The notes: generated by a model from the letters alone, not told the origin. Positions 1 to 8,179 are shown, counted from the first letter of the stretch. The stretch: 64,000 bases of DNA from SAR202 cluster bacterium Casp-Chloro-G2 (GCA_002816575.1 MUCI01000023.1:1-64000); one strand, 5' to 3'. Made by a program: numbers and translations.

Positions 1-103
1 CCCACTCCTCTTCCACAGCGACAGCTGCGGGTATTTTAGGAGCAGAACTCTCACTTAGCCAGCTGTCTGAAAAACCGGGTCCACCTCAAAGATCAGCCGG
101 GTT

Positions 104-907
104 ATGTTGCCGCTGCTGGTGGTTGGAGTGATCGGCCTCGCTGTCTATTCCCAGACGCTGGAAGGGGCAGGCCAGGCTAATGACTTCTACTTTAGTTTTG
201 ACTCAGACCACTTCTGGAAGCTTCAAACCTGGCGGATGGCTGCCGGCCAAGCGTTTTACTCCCTGAGCATCGGCCTGGCGTTGTTAATCACCTATGGCAG
301 CTACACACCTAATGGAGTCAATTTAGTTACTTCCTCGGTCGCCATCGTCGCCACCAACTCGTTCGTATCATTGATGGCCGGACTCATGGTGTTTCCCATC
401 GTGTTCACCTTCGGAATCACTCCTGAAACTGGCAGCCAACTCTCCTTCACAGCCTTTCCCGCCGTGTTTGGCGACCTGGCGGGAGGCAGGGCCATCAGCA
501 TTGTGTTCTTTGTCCTACTTTTCCTCGCCGCGTTTACGTCGTGCACCGGTGGGCTGGCAGTGGTGCTAGCCCCCATACGCGATGAATTTCAGACGCCAAG
601 GTGGGCCGCCGCTGCCATCGGTGTGGCATTTGTCACGCTGCTGGGGATCCCGTCGGCGCTCAGCTTTACTTCGGTAGGCCTAGATATAAACGGCAAGCCG
701 TTCTTAGACCTGATGGATCAAGTCACCGGATCAGGCGTGGTGATCGTCGCCGGCATATTGGGCGCCGGCCTGATTGCCTGGGGAATCGCGAAGGCGGACC
801 TCTTGGCGGCCATGAATTCCAGATTGTCCAGCGAGTGGATCATCTACGTAGGCCGGTTTCTACCGGTCGGTGCCGTAGTGCTTCTCTTGGCCACTTATCT
901 GTTCTGA
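104..907 (+). CDS. Sodium-dependent symporter (NSS/SNF family), 3' part
   Basis: This encodes the C-terminal half of a neurotransmitter:sodium symporter, an inner-membrane carrier that moves amino acids or similar solutes with Na+. About 267 residues with roughly seven hydrophobic segments are present; family members have about 450-500. The segment near residues 55-70 (SIGLALLITYGSY) matches the conserved TM6 region. Family-like sequence continues upstream of this ATG (KTGSTSKISRVM) as far as a TGA at 68-70, and another in-frame stop lies at 56-58. No SD site precedes the ATG. The N-terminal half is therefore outside the window, frameshifted or lost. It may be a pseudogene remnant. The family call is firm; intactness is doubtful. 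Confidence 0.75.
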   Translation: MLPLLVVGVIGLAVYSQTLEGAGQANDFYFSFDSDHFWKLQTWRMAAGQAFYSLSIGLALLITYGSYTPNGVNLVTSSVAIVATNSFVSLMAGLMVFPIVFTFGITPETGSQLSFTAFPAVFGDLAGGRAISIVFFVLLFLAAFTSCTGGLAVVLAPIRDEFQTPRWAAAAIGVAFVTLLGIPSALSFTSVGLDINGKPFLDLMDQVTGSGVVIVAGILGAGLIAWGIAKADLLAAMNSRLSSEWIIYVGRFLPVGAVVLLLATYLF

Positions 908-967
908 CCCTGGCCATTGCATCAAAAAATTGGAGCGGGGCTGTACGGTCGGTTGAAAACTAAGGGA

Positions 968-1963
968 CTAAACCAGCTTCATCTGGAAGCCAGCGTCCTG
1001 CTTATGGCCGCGGGCGTTCAGGTGGACGGCCGGGTAGCCCAGCTCCCTCAGGCGGGCGGCAAGCTCGGGGAAGCCGTTAACGGTGTAGACCTGCTTGGGG
1101 CCGACCGCTTTCACGTACTCCACCAGTTCGTTGAAGTCGGGATGATCGCTGTAGGGCAAACTGGCATCGGCGGCCCAGCCCCACGGAGTGTTGCCGCCCA
1201 CCGCCCAGCCGGTCAGTTCCAGGGTCCGCTTCCTTGAGAACCCCTTCAGGACCTCGCGCTTCTTGCCCGGTGGAAACAACAGCACCCAGCCGTCGGGCCA
1301 TTCGCCCTCGAACATCCGCACGTGGCCCGGAAATTTCACACCTGCGTCCAGGTAGACCTGGGTTCCCAGGTAGATGCTCTCCTCGGCCATGACGTCGAAC
1401 CCCTGGGCCAACAGGTGGTGGAGAATCTCTTGTGACTTGCCCAGCCGCCAGCCTTTAACCACCGGCCTCTCACCGCGGGACAGCCACATGCGAAGGGTCT
1501 TGTAGGCGGTGTCTAAGACCTGTTCTTGCTCCGGGAAAACGTACTCGGGCCGGCCATAGGTGCTCTCCATGACCAGGGTGTCGCACGGCACCACCTCCAA
1601 CGGCTCGTTGGTGGGGCTGGGGCGGCTCTTGATGTCGCCGGTGTAGAGCAGCCGCTCTCCCGTCTCCTTGGACACGATCAAAGCCTGAGCGGAACCCAGG
1701 CAATGCCCAGCGGGATGCAGGGTCATGGTGTAGGACGGGGTCTCGTATGGTTGGTGGTAGTCGAGGAGCACTGGCGCCGATCTGTCGAGGTAATCGCCCA
1801 GCAGATTGGCCGTGTTGGGGGTGAGCACGGGACGGGCGTGGCGGCCGGTGTGGTCGGAGTGGGCGTGGGAGATCAGGGAGAATTCGCGCTTCCTGGTGGA
1901 GTCCAGCCAGAGGTCAACTTCGGGCAGGTAAACGCCGCTTTTGAACACTGCCTGCACAGACAC
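968..1963 (-). CDS. MBL-fold exonuclease, DNA-ligase-associated/beta-CASP type
   Basis: A predicted metal-dependent nuclease of the metallo-beta-lactamase superfamily, 331 residues. The HxHxDH motif appears as HAHSDH near residue 33. It is followed by HPAGHCLGSAQ, a GDIK loop and an ESTYGRPEY segment, all typical of the ligase-associated exonuclease and SNM1/Ysh1-like branch. The C-terminal SDHPDF motif supplies the last conserved His/Asp. No ligase or helicase gene, the usual partners, is adjacent. The ATG at 1963 is used here; a GTG two codons inside has an equally good upstream G-rich stretch. It is convergent with the symporter gene. A nucleic-acid processing role is inferred from the family. 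Confidence 0.8.
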   Translation of the reverse strand: MSVQAVFKSGVYLPEVDLWLDSTRKREFSLISHAHSDHTGRHARPVLTPNTANLLGDYLDRSAPVLLDYHQPYETPSYTMTLHPAGHCLGSAQALIVSKETGERLLYTGDIKSRPSPTNEPLEVVPCDTLVMESTYGRPEYVFPEQEQVLDTAYKTLRMWLSRGERPVVKGWRLGKSQEILHHLLAQGFDVMAEESIYLGTQVYLDAGVKFPGHVRMFEGEWPDGWVLLFPPGKKREVLKGFSRKRTLELTGWAVGGNTPWGWAADASLPYSDHPDFNELVEYVKAVGPKQVYTVNGFPELAARLRELGYPAVHLNARGHKQDAGFQMKLV

Positions 1964-2164
1964 ATCCCCACATCAAATATCCGGCCGTTCCCAGGCTGGC
2001 CAACGCGGCCAAGTATATCACGCAGCGCGGCGGTGATAAGCTGCCGGACCGCCTCGCCCATCGGCAGAAACAGGTGCCTCCCATCCCATTGTGCGGTATA
2101 CTCTGCTGGGCGCTCCCGCGGACTCGATCTCCCAGCGCTCAAATCTTTATCTTAAGGCGGGAAT

Positions 2165-2626
2165 ATGCCAGCAGAGATTGGCGATGTGGCCCCCGATTTC
2201 AAACTTCCCTCCCCGGATGGGGACGTCTCACTGAGCGACTACAAGGGCAACAAGACGGTTGTTCTTTCGTTCCACGTATTTGATTTCACCTCTGGTTGAA
2301 CCACGCAAGCAACCTCGTTCCGTCAGGAGTACAAGCGGTTCGAGGATGGAAATGCCCAGGTCCTGGGCATCAGTTGCGACACCGTCCCATCCCACCGGGC
2401 CTGGAGCACGGCTCTGGGCGGACTGCCTTATCCCGAGCTATCCGACTTTCACCCCAAGGGCGAAACTTCCAAGGCCTACGGATTGTGGAACGAAGAGCGC
2501 GGGGCCAGCAACCGGGCTGTGATCATAATCGACAAAGAGGGTGTGGTCCGGTTCCGGGAGACCTATCAGCCGGGCATCCTGCCTGACCCGAGTGTCATCA
2601 TGGATTTCGTGGAGGGCCTTGGTTAA
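2165..2626 (+). CDS. Peroxiredoxin with in-frame TGA at the peroxidatic position (probable selenoprotein)
   Basis: Reading through the TGA at 2297-2299 (codon 45) gives a 153-residue AhpC/TSA-type peroxiredoxin. The active-site stretch is FDFTSGUTTQ, where U is the TGA; it falls exactly where the family TxxC motif has its peroxidatic cysteine. Both sides are clean family sequence: AEIGDVAPDFKLPSPDG before, and GISCDTVPSHRAW, LPYPELSDFHPKG and AVIIIDKEGVVRF after, with 108 open codons to the TAA. Thiol peroxidases with Sec at this position are known, so UGA is read here as selenocysteine. The ATG has AAGGCGGG just upstream. A standard gene caller would split or miss the gene. A Cys-codon mutation or sequencing error is the alternative. 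Confidence 0.8.
2297..2343 (+). promoter_or_regulatory. Possible SECIS region after the TGA codon
   Basis: Bacterial selenocysteine insertion needs an mRNA hairpin just 3' of the UGA. By eye, bases 2296-2302 can pair with 2337-2343 (seven pairs, one a G-U). Inside it, ACG-AA at 2303-2308 pairs with TT-CGT at 2318-2323 around a C-C mismatch, closing a nine-base loop. The loop is nearer the UGA than usual and lacks an obvious consensus G/GU apex, so the assignment is weak. Confidence 0.3.
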
Positions 2627-2654
2627 CAGGGAAACCACCGGGGCTTAGCTCATC

Positions 2655-2687
2655 AAAAAGGCGTCCAAAACAATGGACGCCTTTTTC
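2655..2687 (+). terminator. Rho-independent terminator after the peroxiredoxin gene
   Basis: A stem of AAAAAGGCGTCC and GGACGCCTTTTT is closed by an 8-base loop and followed by a T-rich run. It lies 28 bases past the peroxiredoxin stop codon. The matching A-run on the left arm would let it work in both directions. Confidence 0.85.
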
Positions 2688-2732
2688 TTTGGTTTTTATG
2701 CCAGCTCATTCACGGGTCATATTTTGGCGATA

Positions 2733-2768
2733 AGAAAGGCTGACCTGCAAATGCGGGCCAGCCTTTCT
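2733..2768 (-). terminator. Rho-independent terminator of the greA-like gene
   Basis: On the minus strand the arms AGAAAGGCTGGCC and GGTCAGCCTTTCTT form a long stem ending in a T-rich tail, 24 bases past the stop codon of the greA-like gene. The neighbouring hairpin at 2655-2687 serves the opposite strand. Confidence 0.75.
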
Positions 2769-2791
2769 GCGTTCGAAGGGTATCCGGGGGG

Positions 2792-3637
2792 TTAGCTGAT
2801 GCCGGTGATTCGCTGCACCTGGTAACGCAGGGTTCCCTTGGGGACGTTGATGGTCACTTCATCGCCAACTGAGCGGTCCAAAAGGGCCTGACCCACGGGG
2901 GATGTGGTGGATATCTTGCCCTCTGTAACGTCGGCCTCGCGGACATCGACCAGGGTGTAGGCCACGGTCTTGCCCGAGTTAGTGTCTTTCAGGGTAATCT
3001 TGGCGCCGACCGAGGAACGCGCAACCTTGGAGGAGGCGCCCACCGGCAGTATCTGGGCGTTGTTGATGCTGGCTTCCAATTCGCGGATACGGAGTTCGAT
3101 GATTCCCTGTTGGTCTTTTGCGGCGTCTAGAGGAGCGTTTTCCCGGAAGTCTTTGTCGGCCATGGCCCGTTTGATGTCTTCAAGAACGAGGGCCCGCTGG
3201 TCTTTTAAATCTTCCAACTGGGCAACCAAGCGGTCATAGCCTTCTTGGCTGAGTTGGGAACCGGAGTGAATAGCACGGGAGGCGGAGCGGGTGGAGGTTT
3301 TAGAAGCTCCGGTGGTGCGGCGGGTGCGGGGGACTCGGAGGTGGGATGCCAAGCCATTGTCGATCCAACCCTGGTCCTTCCAATAGGCCAGGAACACTTT
3401 TACTGGGGCCAGACGGTTCGCGGACTCTGATCCGCCGAGACCGATCTGTTGAGCGTATTCTGCCACTTCAGAGGGCGAGAGCTCGGACACCTTTCGTTCT
3501 CTGCCACACCAGGCCACGAACCGGCCTAGTTCCTGGTGGCTCTGCTGGACTGTTTTGGCAGATTTCTTTGCCGCCACAAATTGGGTCAGAGCTTCCGAGA
3601 TTGAAATATTTGTTGAAATGCCTTGCTCAGTCGCCAC
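2792..3637 (-). CDS. greA: GreA-type transcript cleavage factor fused to an N-terminal SAM-like (integrase core-binding) domain
   Basis: A 281-residue fusion. Residues about 10-100 resemble the SAM-like core-binding domain of tyrosine recombinases (ISEALTQFVAAKKSAKTVQQ, then RLAPVKVFLAYWKDQGW). A basic Ser/Thr-rich linker covers 101-125. Residues 127-195 are the GreA coiled coil, with the acidic tip DKDFREN carrying the Asp and Glu that position the catalytic Mg2+ in RNA polymerase. Residues 203-281 are the FKBP-like domain. GreA alone is about 158 residues. The start is GTG with GGAGG eight bases upstream. There is no recombinase catalytic domain, so the added domain probably contacts nucleic acid or protein. 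GreA identity is firm; the role of the extra domain is unknown. Confidence 0.88.
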   Translation of the reverse strand: MATEQGISTNISISEALTQFVAAKKSAKTVQQSHQELGRFVAWCGRERKVSELSPSEVAEYAQQIGLGGSESANRLAPVKVFLAYWKDQGWIDNGLASHLRVPRTRRTTGASKTSTRSASRAIHSGSQLSQEGYDRLVAQLEDLKDQRALVLEDIKRAMADKDFRENAPLDAAKDQQGIIELRIRELEASINNAQILPVGASSKVARSSVGAKITLKDTNSGKTVAYTLVDVREADVTEGKISTTSPVGQALLDRSVGDEVTINVPKGTLRYQVQRITGIS

Positions 3638-4160
3638 TCAAGTACCTCCACCGTCAGTCAATTTTCAGATTGCGTAGAAGGACACCATGAATCTTAGGGA
3701 TATTTCGAGGTTTTGCCGGAGAGCCTAGAGGGGACGCCGCCGGACCAAACCTTGGGTGACGCGGCTCCGAATCGTCCGAAAAATCGGCTTTTTTCGAGAC
3801 GAACACTAAGCTAAATATAGCAGTTTTCACCGGTTAAGGCAATCAGAAGACACAACCCGGACGGCGGCGGATGGCCTGGAAAATCCGCCAGATTTGGGGT
3901 TGCTGATTGGTCGCAACCGAACCCGGGAACCCACTGTCCATAGAATGCCCCCTGGGTGCATAGGTCTCCCGGAGAAACGGAAATTCCGGTCAAACCAGAC
4001 GGTCCTCGTCCCTCAGATGCACATCTAAAATCTTTGACTATGTGCCTGCGAGGATGTAGCATACGTTCGCATTTGCGCAATATGTTTACCTAATCACCGT
4101 CGCCGGCCCCACCATGCCAGCACGGTGTTGGTTCGCCACCCTAACTAAGAGATAAGAAAC
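3638..4160. other. Intergenic region between the divergent greA-like and PEPCK-like genes
   Basis: A 523-base stretch between two divergent genes. An 89-codon minus-strand ORF at 3811-4080 has no SD and no recognisable protein, and is not counted as a gene. A promoter candidate for the rightward gene is listed separately. Nothing else was recognised. Confidence 0.5.
4034..4062 (+). promoter_or_regulatory. Sigma70-type promoter for the PEPCK-like gene
   Basis: TTGACT at 4034-4039 and TAGCAT at 4057-4062 are 17 bases apart. The predicted start leaves a leader of about 90 bases before the ATG at 4161. Confidence 0.5.
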
Positions 4161-6449
4161 ATGAGCCCCCAAATTCAGCCCAATCCTGGCTCGGCGCTGG
4201 CCGGTCCCGCAGCCAATCCGGCGTTCGTGAAAGAACTGGACCGCCTGGTTGCCCTGGCCCGCCAAGGCCACAAACCAGAAACTCCCTTCAACAACCCCTC
4301 CAACGATTGGCTCATCAGCCACATGAATGTGCTGCAAGACCTTCCCGACAGCGACCAGCAGAAATTTCTCAACGAAGCCAGCCTCATAAACAAGGAGGCC
4401 GAAGAGGCCAACGCGGCCGGAAGGGCGGCTGGACGCGCCTGGCCCGGGGTCGTCGTGCGCCTGGACACCGGCGGGTTCGCCTTCTTCAGCCAACTGGGCG
4501 TCGTCCGCCGGCCCGACCTGACACAGTATTTCATCGACGGGTTCGCCAAGAACCGGGACGGCGTGTTTTTCAGCGAAGCGAGCCAGGCCCTGTTCGCCGA
4601 GGTGTTTACCTACCTGAACGCGTACCTGGAAGAGAAACTGGCGTCCGGCGACACCATTGTCCAGACCGACCGGCAGATCGGCGACGCTCCAGGGCGCTCT
4701 TTTCACGCCCGGCAGATGCTGTTCGGCACGCAGTACATGCAGATCCCCCTCATGTGGCGTCAACTAACGTTCGATGCCAGCGAGGAGGTCCGCCGCCAGG
4801 AACCGGACATCCTTGAAGTTTCCCTGCCCCACTGGTTGGATGACCTGGGAATGCCCGAAGGACTGAAGCAGCGGATCCGAGATTCGGGTCTGACCCAACT
4901 GGTGTTCAAGGCGCCCACCCGCGGCCTTTCCCTGCACCTGGGCTTCGACTACGTGGGCGAACACAAGATGGGACCTCTGTCCATCGCCATGTTCAAGGTG
5001 AAAGAGGTCGACGGACTGGCCATTCAAGCCGCGCTCAGCATGGCCCGGGTCAAGACGCTGTCCGGCCAGACCAAGAACACGGCCCTGATCACGGTGGGGC
5101 CGTCCCTACACGGCAAGAGCACGCTGACCATCATGCTGGAGTTGGCCAACAGCCAACTGGCCAAGACACTCAAACTGAAGACCGACGCCGATGAAGGCGT
5201 CTACCCCATGAACGACGACATCGTGCTGCTGCAGCCGCTAAAGGACCCGGTCACCGTCACCAAGGACGGCAAGCAGTCCACCCTCTACTACGGCATCGAC
5301 GGCACCGAGAACAACCTCTACGCCATGCCCTTCGGCCTGAACAAGTCGGAAGACCCCATCACATTTGAAGCCGTCAGGGGCACCGAACAGGACCCCAACT
5401 CCCAGGAGACACTGGAGAACGTTCCGGTCGACCTGGACTCATGGACCCCCAATTTCCTATCCAACCCGGTCCGCAACATGCGGGTAACCCTTTCCCGCAC
5501 CCGGTTGGTGGCCCGCAAGGGCGCCGCTGACCTGCTCAAGAAGATCACCAACGGCCGGGAGACCGAGGGCGTCCACGTGCCCATCGAGAACACCGACCAG
5601 GTGTACTGGCAGGCCGTGATGCGCCAGAACACGGTTGTGCCCCCGCTGCGGCGCCTGACCCCCGAGGCCTACATCCGCATCCTGATGTACGGCGAAGCGG
5701 TCCAGATGGGCGCCGCCATCGGGGCCATTGGCCGTCCCTACGTGGAATACTTCTCCGACCCGTTCATCATCGGGCTGGAAGACGAGAACGCCAATAACCT
5801 CTACAAGATCGTCAAAAAGATCGAGGAGGGCGGCCTGCACCAGCAATACTACGTGTTCAACACCGGTGGCGTGGGAGCCGACAACAACGACCAGGCCAGC
5901 GGCGCCAAGTACAAGAAGATACCCCGAGAACTGACACTGATGCTCCAAGAGGCTTTGCTTCGGGACGCAGTCAAGTTCGAACGTGAGCCTAACTTGGGCT
6001 CAGATCTGGCCGTGGCCATCGTGGACGCAGCGGGCAATGAGGTAGTCGACCTGCGGGCCGAGTGGCTGCCGCAGAACATCTACGGAGCGGACGATTACTC
6101 CCATCGCATAACCGAGTTGAGCCGCCGCCGGTTCTACGGCGAGAGTCAGGAAGACAAAGCCGGGATACTCCGCTACACCAAGGTCCTGAACGACCTGTAC
6201 GACCTGTCGGACATTCCGGTCCCGGCCAACGAACGCGAATTGACCTGGCTGCTGTCCTTCTACTGGAACGCCGACCAGGCATACAGCACCCTTTCCGAGC
6301 TTGACGCCCACCGAGGCGAGGGAAGCGCACCCGGCGGAGACGTTTTACGGCAGTTGCAAGAGCAGTACGCCGCGGCGGCCGCCAACGGCATCACCCTGCC
6401 GTCCGGCTGCGCCGCTCTGTTAGCCAACCTGGGCATCAAGGCTTCCTAG
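4161..6449 (+). CDS. Divergent ATP-type phosphoenolpyruvate carboxykinase-like protein
   Basis: A 762-residue protein with the landmarks of ATP-dependent PEPCK in the right order: a P-loop-like GPSLHGKSTLTI near residue 313, an acidic DADEGVYPMNDDIVLL segment, LENVPVD, then NPVRNMRVTLSRTR, LTPEAYIRILMYGEA, and YYVFNTGGVG, which matches the NTGWTGG motif of PEPCK. ATP-PEPCK is usually about 530 residues; here an N-terminal extension of about 200 residues and a C-terminal tail are added. The kinase-1a sequence differs from the canonical GLSGTGKTT, so oxaloacetate/PEP conversion is unproven and the substrate may differ. It stands alone, with no TCA-cycle neighbours. Confidence 0.55.
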   Translation: MSPQIQPNPGSALAGPAANPAFVKELDRLVALARQGHKPETPFNNPSNDWLISHMNVLQDLPDSDQQKFLNEASLINKEAEEANAAGRAAGRAWPGVVVRLDTGGFAFFSQLGVVRRPDLTQYFIDGFAKNRDGVFFSEASQALFAEVFTYLNAYLEEKLASGDTIVQTDRQIGDAPGRSFHARQMLFGTQYMQIPLMWRQLTFDASEEVRRQEPDILEVSLPHWLDDLGMPEGLKQRIRDSGLTQLVFKAPTRGLSLHLGFDYVGEHKMGPLSIAMFKVKEVDGLAIQAALSMARVKTLSGQTKNTALITVGPSLHGKSTLTIMLELANSQLAKTLKLKTDADEGVYPMNDDIVLLQPLKDPVTVTKDGKQSTLYYGIDGTENNLYAMPFGLNKSEDPITFEAVRGTEQDPNSQETLENVPVDLDSWTPNFLSNPVRNMRVTLSRTRLVARKGAADLLKKITNGRETEGVHVPIENTDQVYWQAVMRQNTVVPPLRRLTPEAYIRILMYGEAVQMGAAIGAIGRPYVEYFSDPFIIGLEDENANNLYKIVKKIEEGGLHQQYYVFNTGGVGADNNDQASGAKYKKIPRELTLMLQEALLRDAVKFEREPNLGSDLAVAIVDAAGNEVVDLRAEWLPQNIYGADDYSHRITELSRRRFYGESQEDKAGILRYTKVLNDLYDLSDIPVPANERELTWLLSFYWNADQAYSTLSELDAHRGEGSAPGGDVLRQLQEQYAAAAANGITLPSGCAALLANLGIKAS

Positions 6450-6754
6450 TAGGCCAATACCGGGTAAGCCACTACCGTAAGCCACTACTGGACCCGGACC
6501 GGCCCTCAGCCGGTTGCGTGTCCGGAGCCGGCCAGCGTAGGTATTCTACTGGTTGCCTTGCTGTTCGGTCGTCTTCGGCCGGTCCCGGTTTTTGACTGTC
6601 CTCGATTCATCGAACACCCGCTATACTGAGACCCGAGCGGGGCCAAACCAGTCTGGCCCGACGCCAGGCTTATCGGTCCGGTATCCACGGGCAATCTCCA
6701 CGGGCGCAATATCATTGGGCGAGATCCATTGGCCAAAACACAGGAGGGCGCGAC
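6450..6754. other. Intergenic region upstream of the quinone reductase gene
   Basis: 305 bases with no ORF of note. GC-rich inverted repeats lie near 6498-6538, possibly ending the upstream transcript. A TATACT hexamer at 6622-6627 could be a -10 box for the next gene, but no -35 box sits at normal spacing. Confidence 0.4.
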
Positions 6755-7723
6755 ATGAAAGCAGTACAGATCACCGAATTCGGCGGCCCCGAGGTAATGA
6801 AGTACACAGACGTGGCCGACCCGGTCCCCGGCGAAGGGGAAGCGCTGGTCCAGATACAGGCTGCCGGCGTTAACTTCACCGATGTCTACAGCCGCCAAGG
6901 CGTCAACCCCGGCCCCCCTCTGCCCCGGATCATCGGAGTGGAAGGCGCGGGTGTGGTCAAGGCCGTCGGCCCCGGCGTGACCGAGGTCAAGGCCGGCGAC
7001 GAAGTGACCTATTGCACCGCCCCCGGCACCTATGCCGAGTTGGCCATCGTGCCCGCCTGGCGGCTGATGATCCGCCCTCCCGGAGTGGATGCAAAAGCCG
7101 GGGCCGCGGCCATCCTCCAGGGGATGACGGCGCACTATCTGTGCCACTCCACCTACGCCGTGCAGAAGGGCGACAAAGTCATAGTCCACGCCGGGGCCGG
7201 CGGAATGGGCCTCCTGCTCACCCAGATGATCAAGAAGTTGGGCGGCTACGTGTTCTCGACGGTCTCCACCGAGGAGAAAGCCGAGCTCTCCAAGCAGGCC
7301 GGCGCGGACCACGTGATCATGTACACCCAGCAGGACTTCGCCGAAGAGGTCAAGAAGGCCACCAACGGCGAAGGCGTTCAGGTGGTGTACGACGGCGTTG
7401 GCAAGACCACCTTCAACCAGAGCATCAGCTCGCTAGGCCGCCGTGGCCACATGGTGCTGTACGGCGCTGCCAGTGGAGCCCCCGACCCCATCAGCCCCGG
7501 CATCCTGGGCGCCGGGTCACTTTCGCTAACCCGTCCCGGGCTGGGCGACTACACCGTGAACCGGGCCGAGCTGGAAAAGCGGGCCGGCGACGTTCTCGGC
7601 TGGGTCAGTTCCGGTGAACTGAAGCTGCGCATCGGCGGCGAGTTCCCGTTGTCGGAAGCCTCCGAGGCCCACCGTGCTCTGGAGAGCCGAGCCACCACCG
7701 GCAAACTGCTGCTGATTCCCTAG
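6755..7723 (+). CDS. NADPH:quinone oxidoreductase, zinc-less MDR family
   Basis: A 322-residue medium-chain reductase of the QOR type. The N-terminal GroES-like domain begins MKAVQITEFGGPEVM and contains AGVNFTDVYSRQGVNPGPPLP and GVEGAGVVKAVGPGV. The Rossmann domain carries HAGAGGMGLLLTQM. The structural and catalytic zinc ligands of alcohol dehydrogenases are absent, as expected for quinone reductases. It likely performs NADPH-dependent reduction of quinones or enones in the cytoplasm. The start is supported by AGGAGGG eight bases upstream. It sits alone on its strand, before an iron-sulfur maturation unit. Confidence 0.9.
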   Translation: MKAVQITEFGGPEVMKYTDVADPVPGEGEALVQIQAAGVNFTDVYSRQGVNPGPPLPRIIGVEGAGVVKAVGPGVTEVKAGDEVTYCTAPGTYAELAIVPAWRLMIRPPGVDAKAGAAAILQGMTAHYLCHSTYAVQKGDKVIVHAGAGGMGLLLTQMIKKLGGYVFSTVSTEEKAELSKQAGADHVIMYTQQDFAEEVKKATNGEGVQVVYDGVGKTTFNQSISSLGRRGHMVLYGAASGAPDPISPGILGAGSLSLTRPGLGDYTVNRAELEKRAGDVLGWVSSGELKLRIGGEFPLSEASEAHRALESRATTGKLLLIP

Positions 7724-7784
7724 ACGGATCAGACGAGCAGGGCCGAACGGCCCTTCACCAGCCTAGAGACCAGGCCGCATGATA

Positions 7785-7809
7785 ATTGTTGACCAAGTTA
7801 GTCGACTTT
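7785..7809. promoter_or_regulatory. IscR/Rrf2-type operator-like dyad
   Basis: The core TTGACCAAGTTAGTCGA at 7789-7805 matches the E. coli IscR type 1 consensus YYGACTRWWWYAGTCRR at 15 of 17 places, and the flanking ATTG and CTTT partly match too. It overlaps the -35 box of the promoter in front of the DUF59/Mrp pair, where a repressor would act. No Rrf2 regulator gene is in the window. Confidence 0.5.
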
Positions 7810-7817
7810 AATATAAT
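7789..7817 (+). promoter_or_regulatory. Strong sigma70-type promoter for the DUF59 gene
   Basis: TTGACC at 7789-7794 and a perfect TATAAT at 7812-7817 are 17 bases apart. Transcription should begin near 7824, about 24 bases before the ATG at 7848. Confidence 0.8.
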
Positions 7818-7847
7818 CGTGGCAGGCGAACCCATTAGGAGGCAGAC

Positions 7848-8156
7848 ATGCCAGAGGCAACCGTCACCACTGAAGCCATATATGAGGCATTGAAATCGGT
7901 GTACGATCCGGAGATTCCGGTCAACATCGTAGACCTGGGACTGGTTTACGACGTCCAGATCAAGGATTCCGATGTTTACGTGCAGATGACTCTGACCTTC
8001 CCCGGTTGCGGCATGGGCCCGTACATCGGCCAGCAGGCTGAGTGGGCGCTGCAGGAACTGGACGGCGTCGAAGAGGTCCAGATCGAGATGGTATTCGACC
8101 CGCCCTGGTCTCCCGAACTGATCAGCGCGGAAGCCCGGGAACAACTGGGCATCTAA
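7848..8156 (+). CDS. DUF59/MIP18-family iron-sulfur assembly factor (SufT/PaaD-like)
   Basis: A 102-residue single-domain protein of the DUF59 family, whose members help deliver Fe-S clusters. Diagnostic features are YDPEIPVNIVDLGLVYDV near residues 19-36 and the conserved cysteine in MTLTFPGCGMG near residue 49. The C-terminus PPWSPELISAEAREQLGI is typical. AGGAGG lies seven bases before the ATG. The next gene downstream encodes an Mrp/NBP35-type ATPase, the usual functional partner, so both probably serve cytoplasmic Fe-S cluster maturation. The upstream IscR-like dyad fits this role. Confidence 0.9.
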   Translation: MPEATVTTEAIYEALKSVYDPEIPVNIVDLGLVYDVQIKDSDVYVQMTLTFPGCGMGPYIGQQAEWALQELDGVEEVQIEMVFDPPWSPELISAEAREQLGI

Positions 8157-8179
8157 ACCGCGCCCCGACCCGTTTTCAC

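Noticed and set aside
68-70. TGA before the symporter fragment as a selenocysteine codon
   Set aside because: A second in-frame stop (TAG 56-58) lies just upstream, and no Cys is conserved there in the family.
3811-4080. Minus-strand ORF of 89 codons as a gene
   Set aside because: No SD, no recognisable protein, and it overlaps the promoter region of the PEPCK-like gene.
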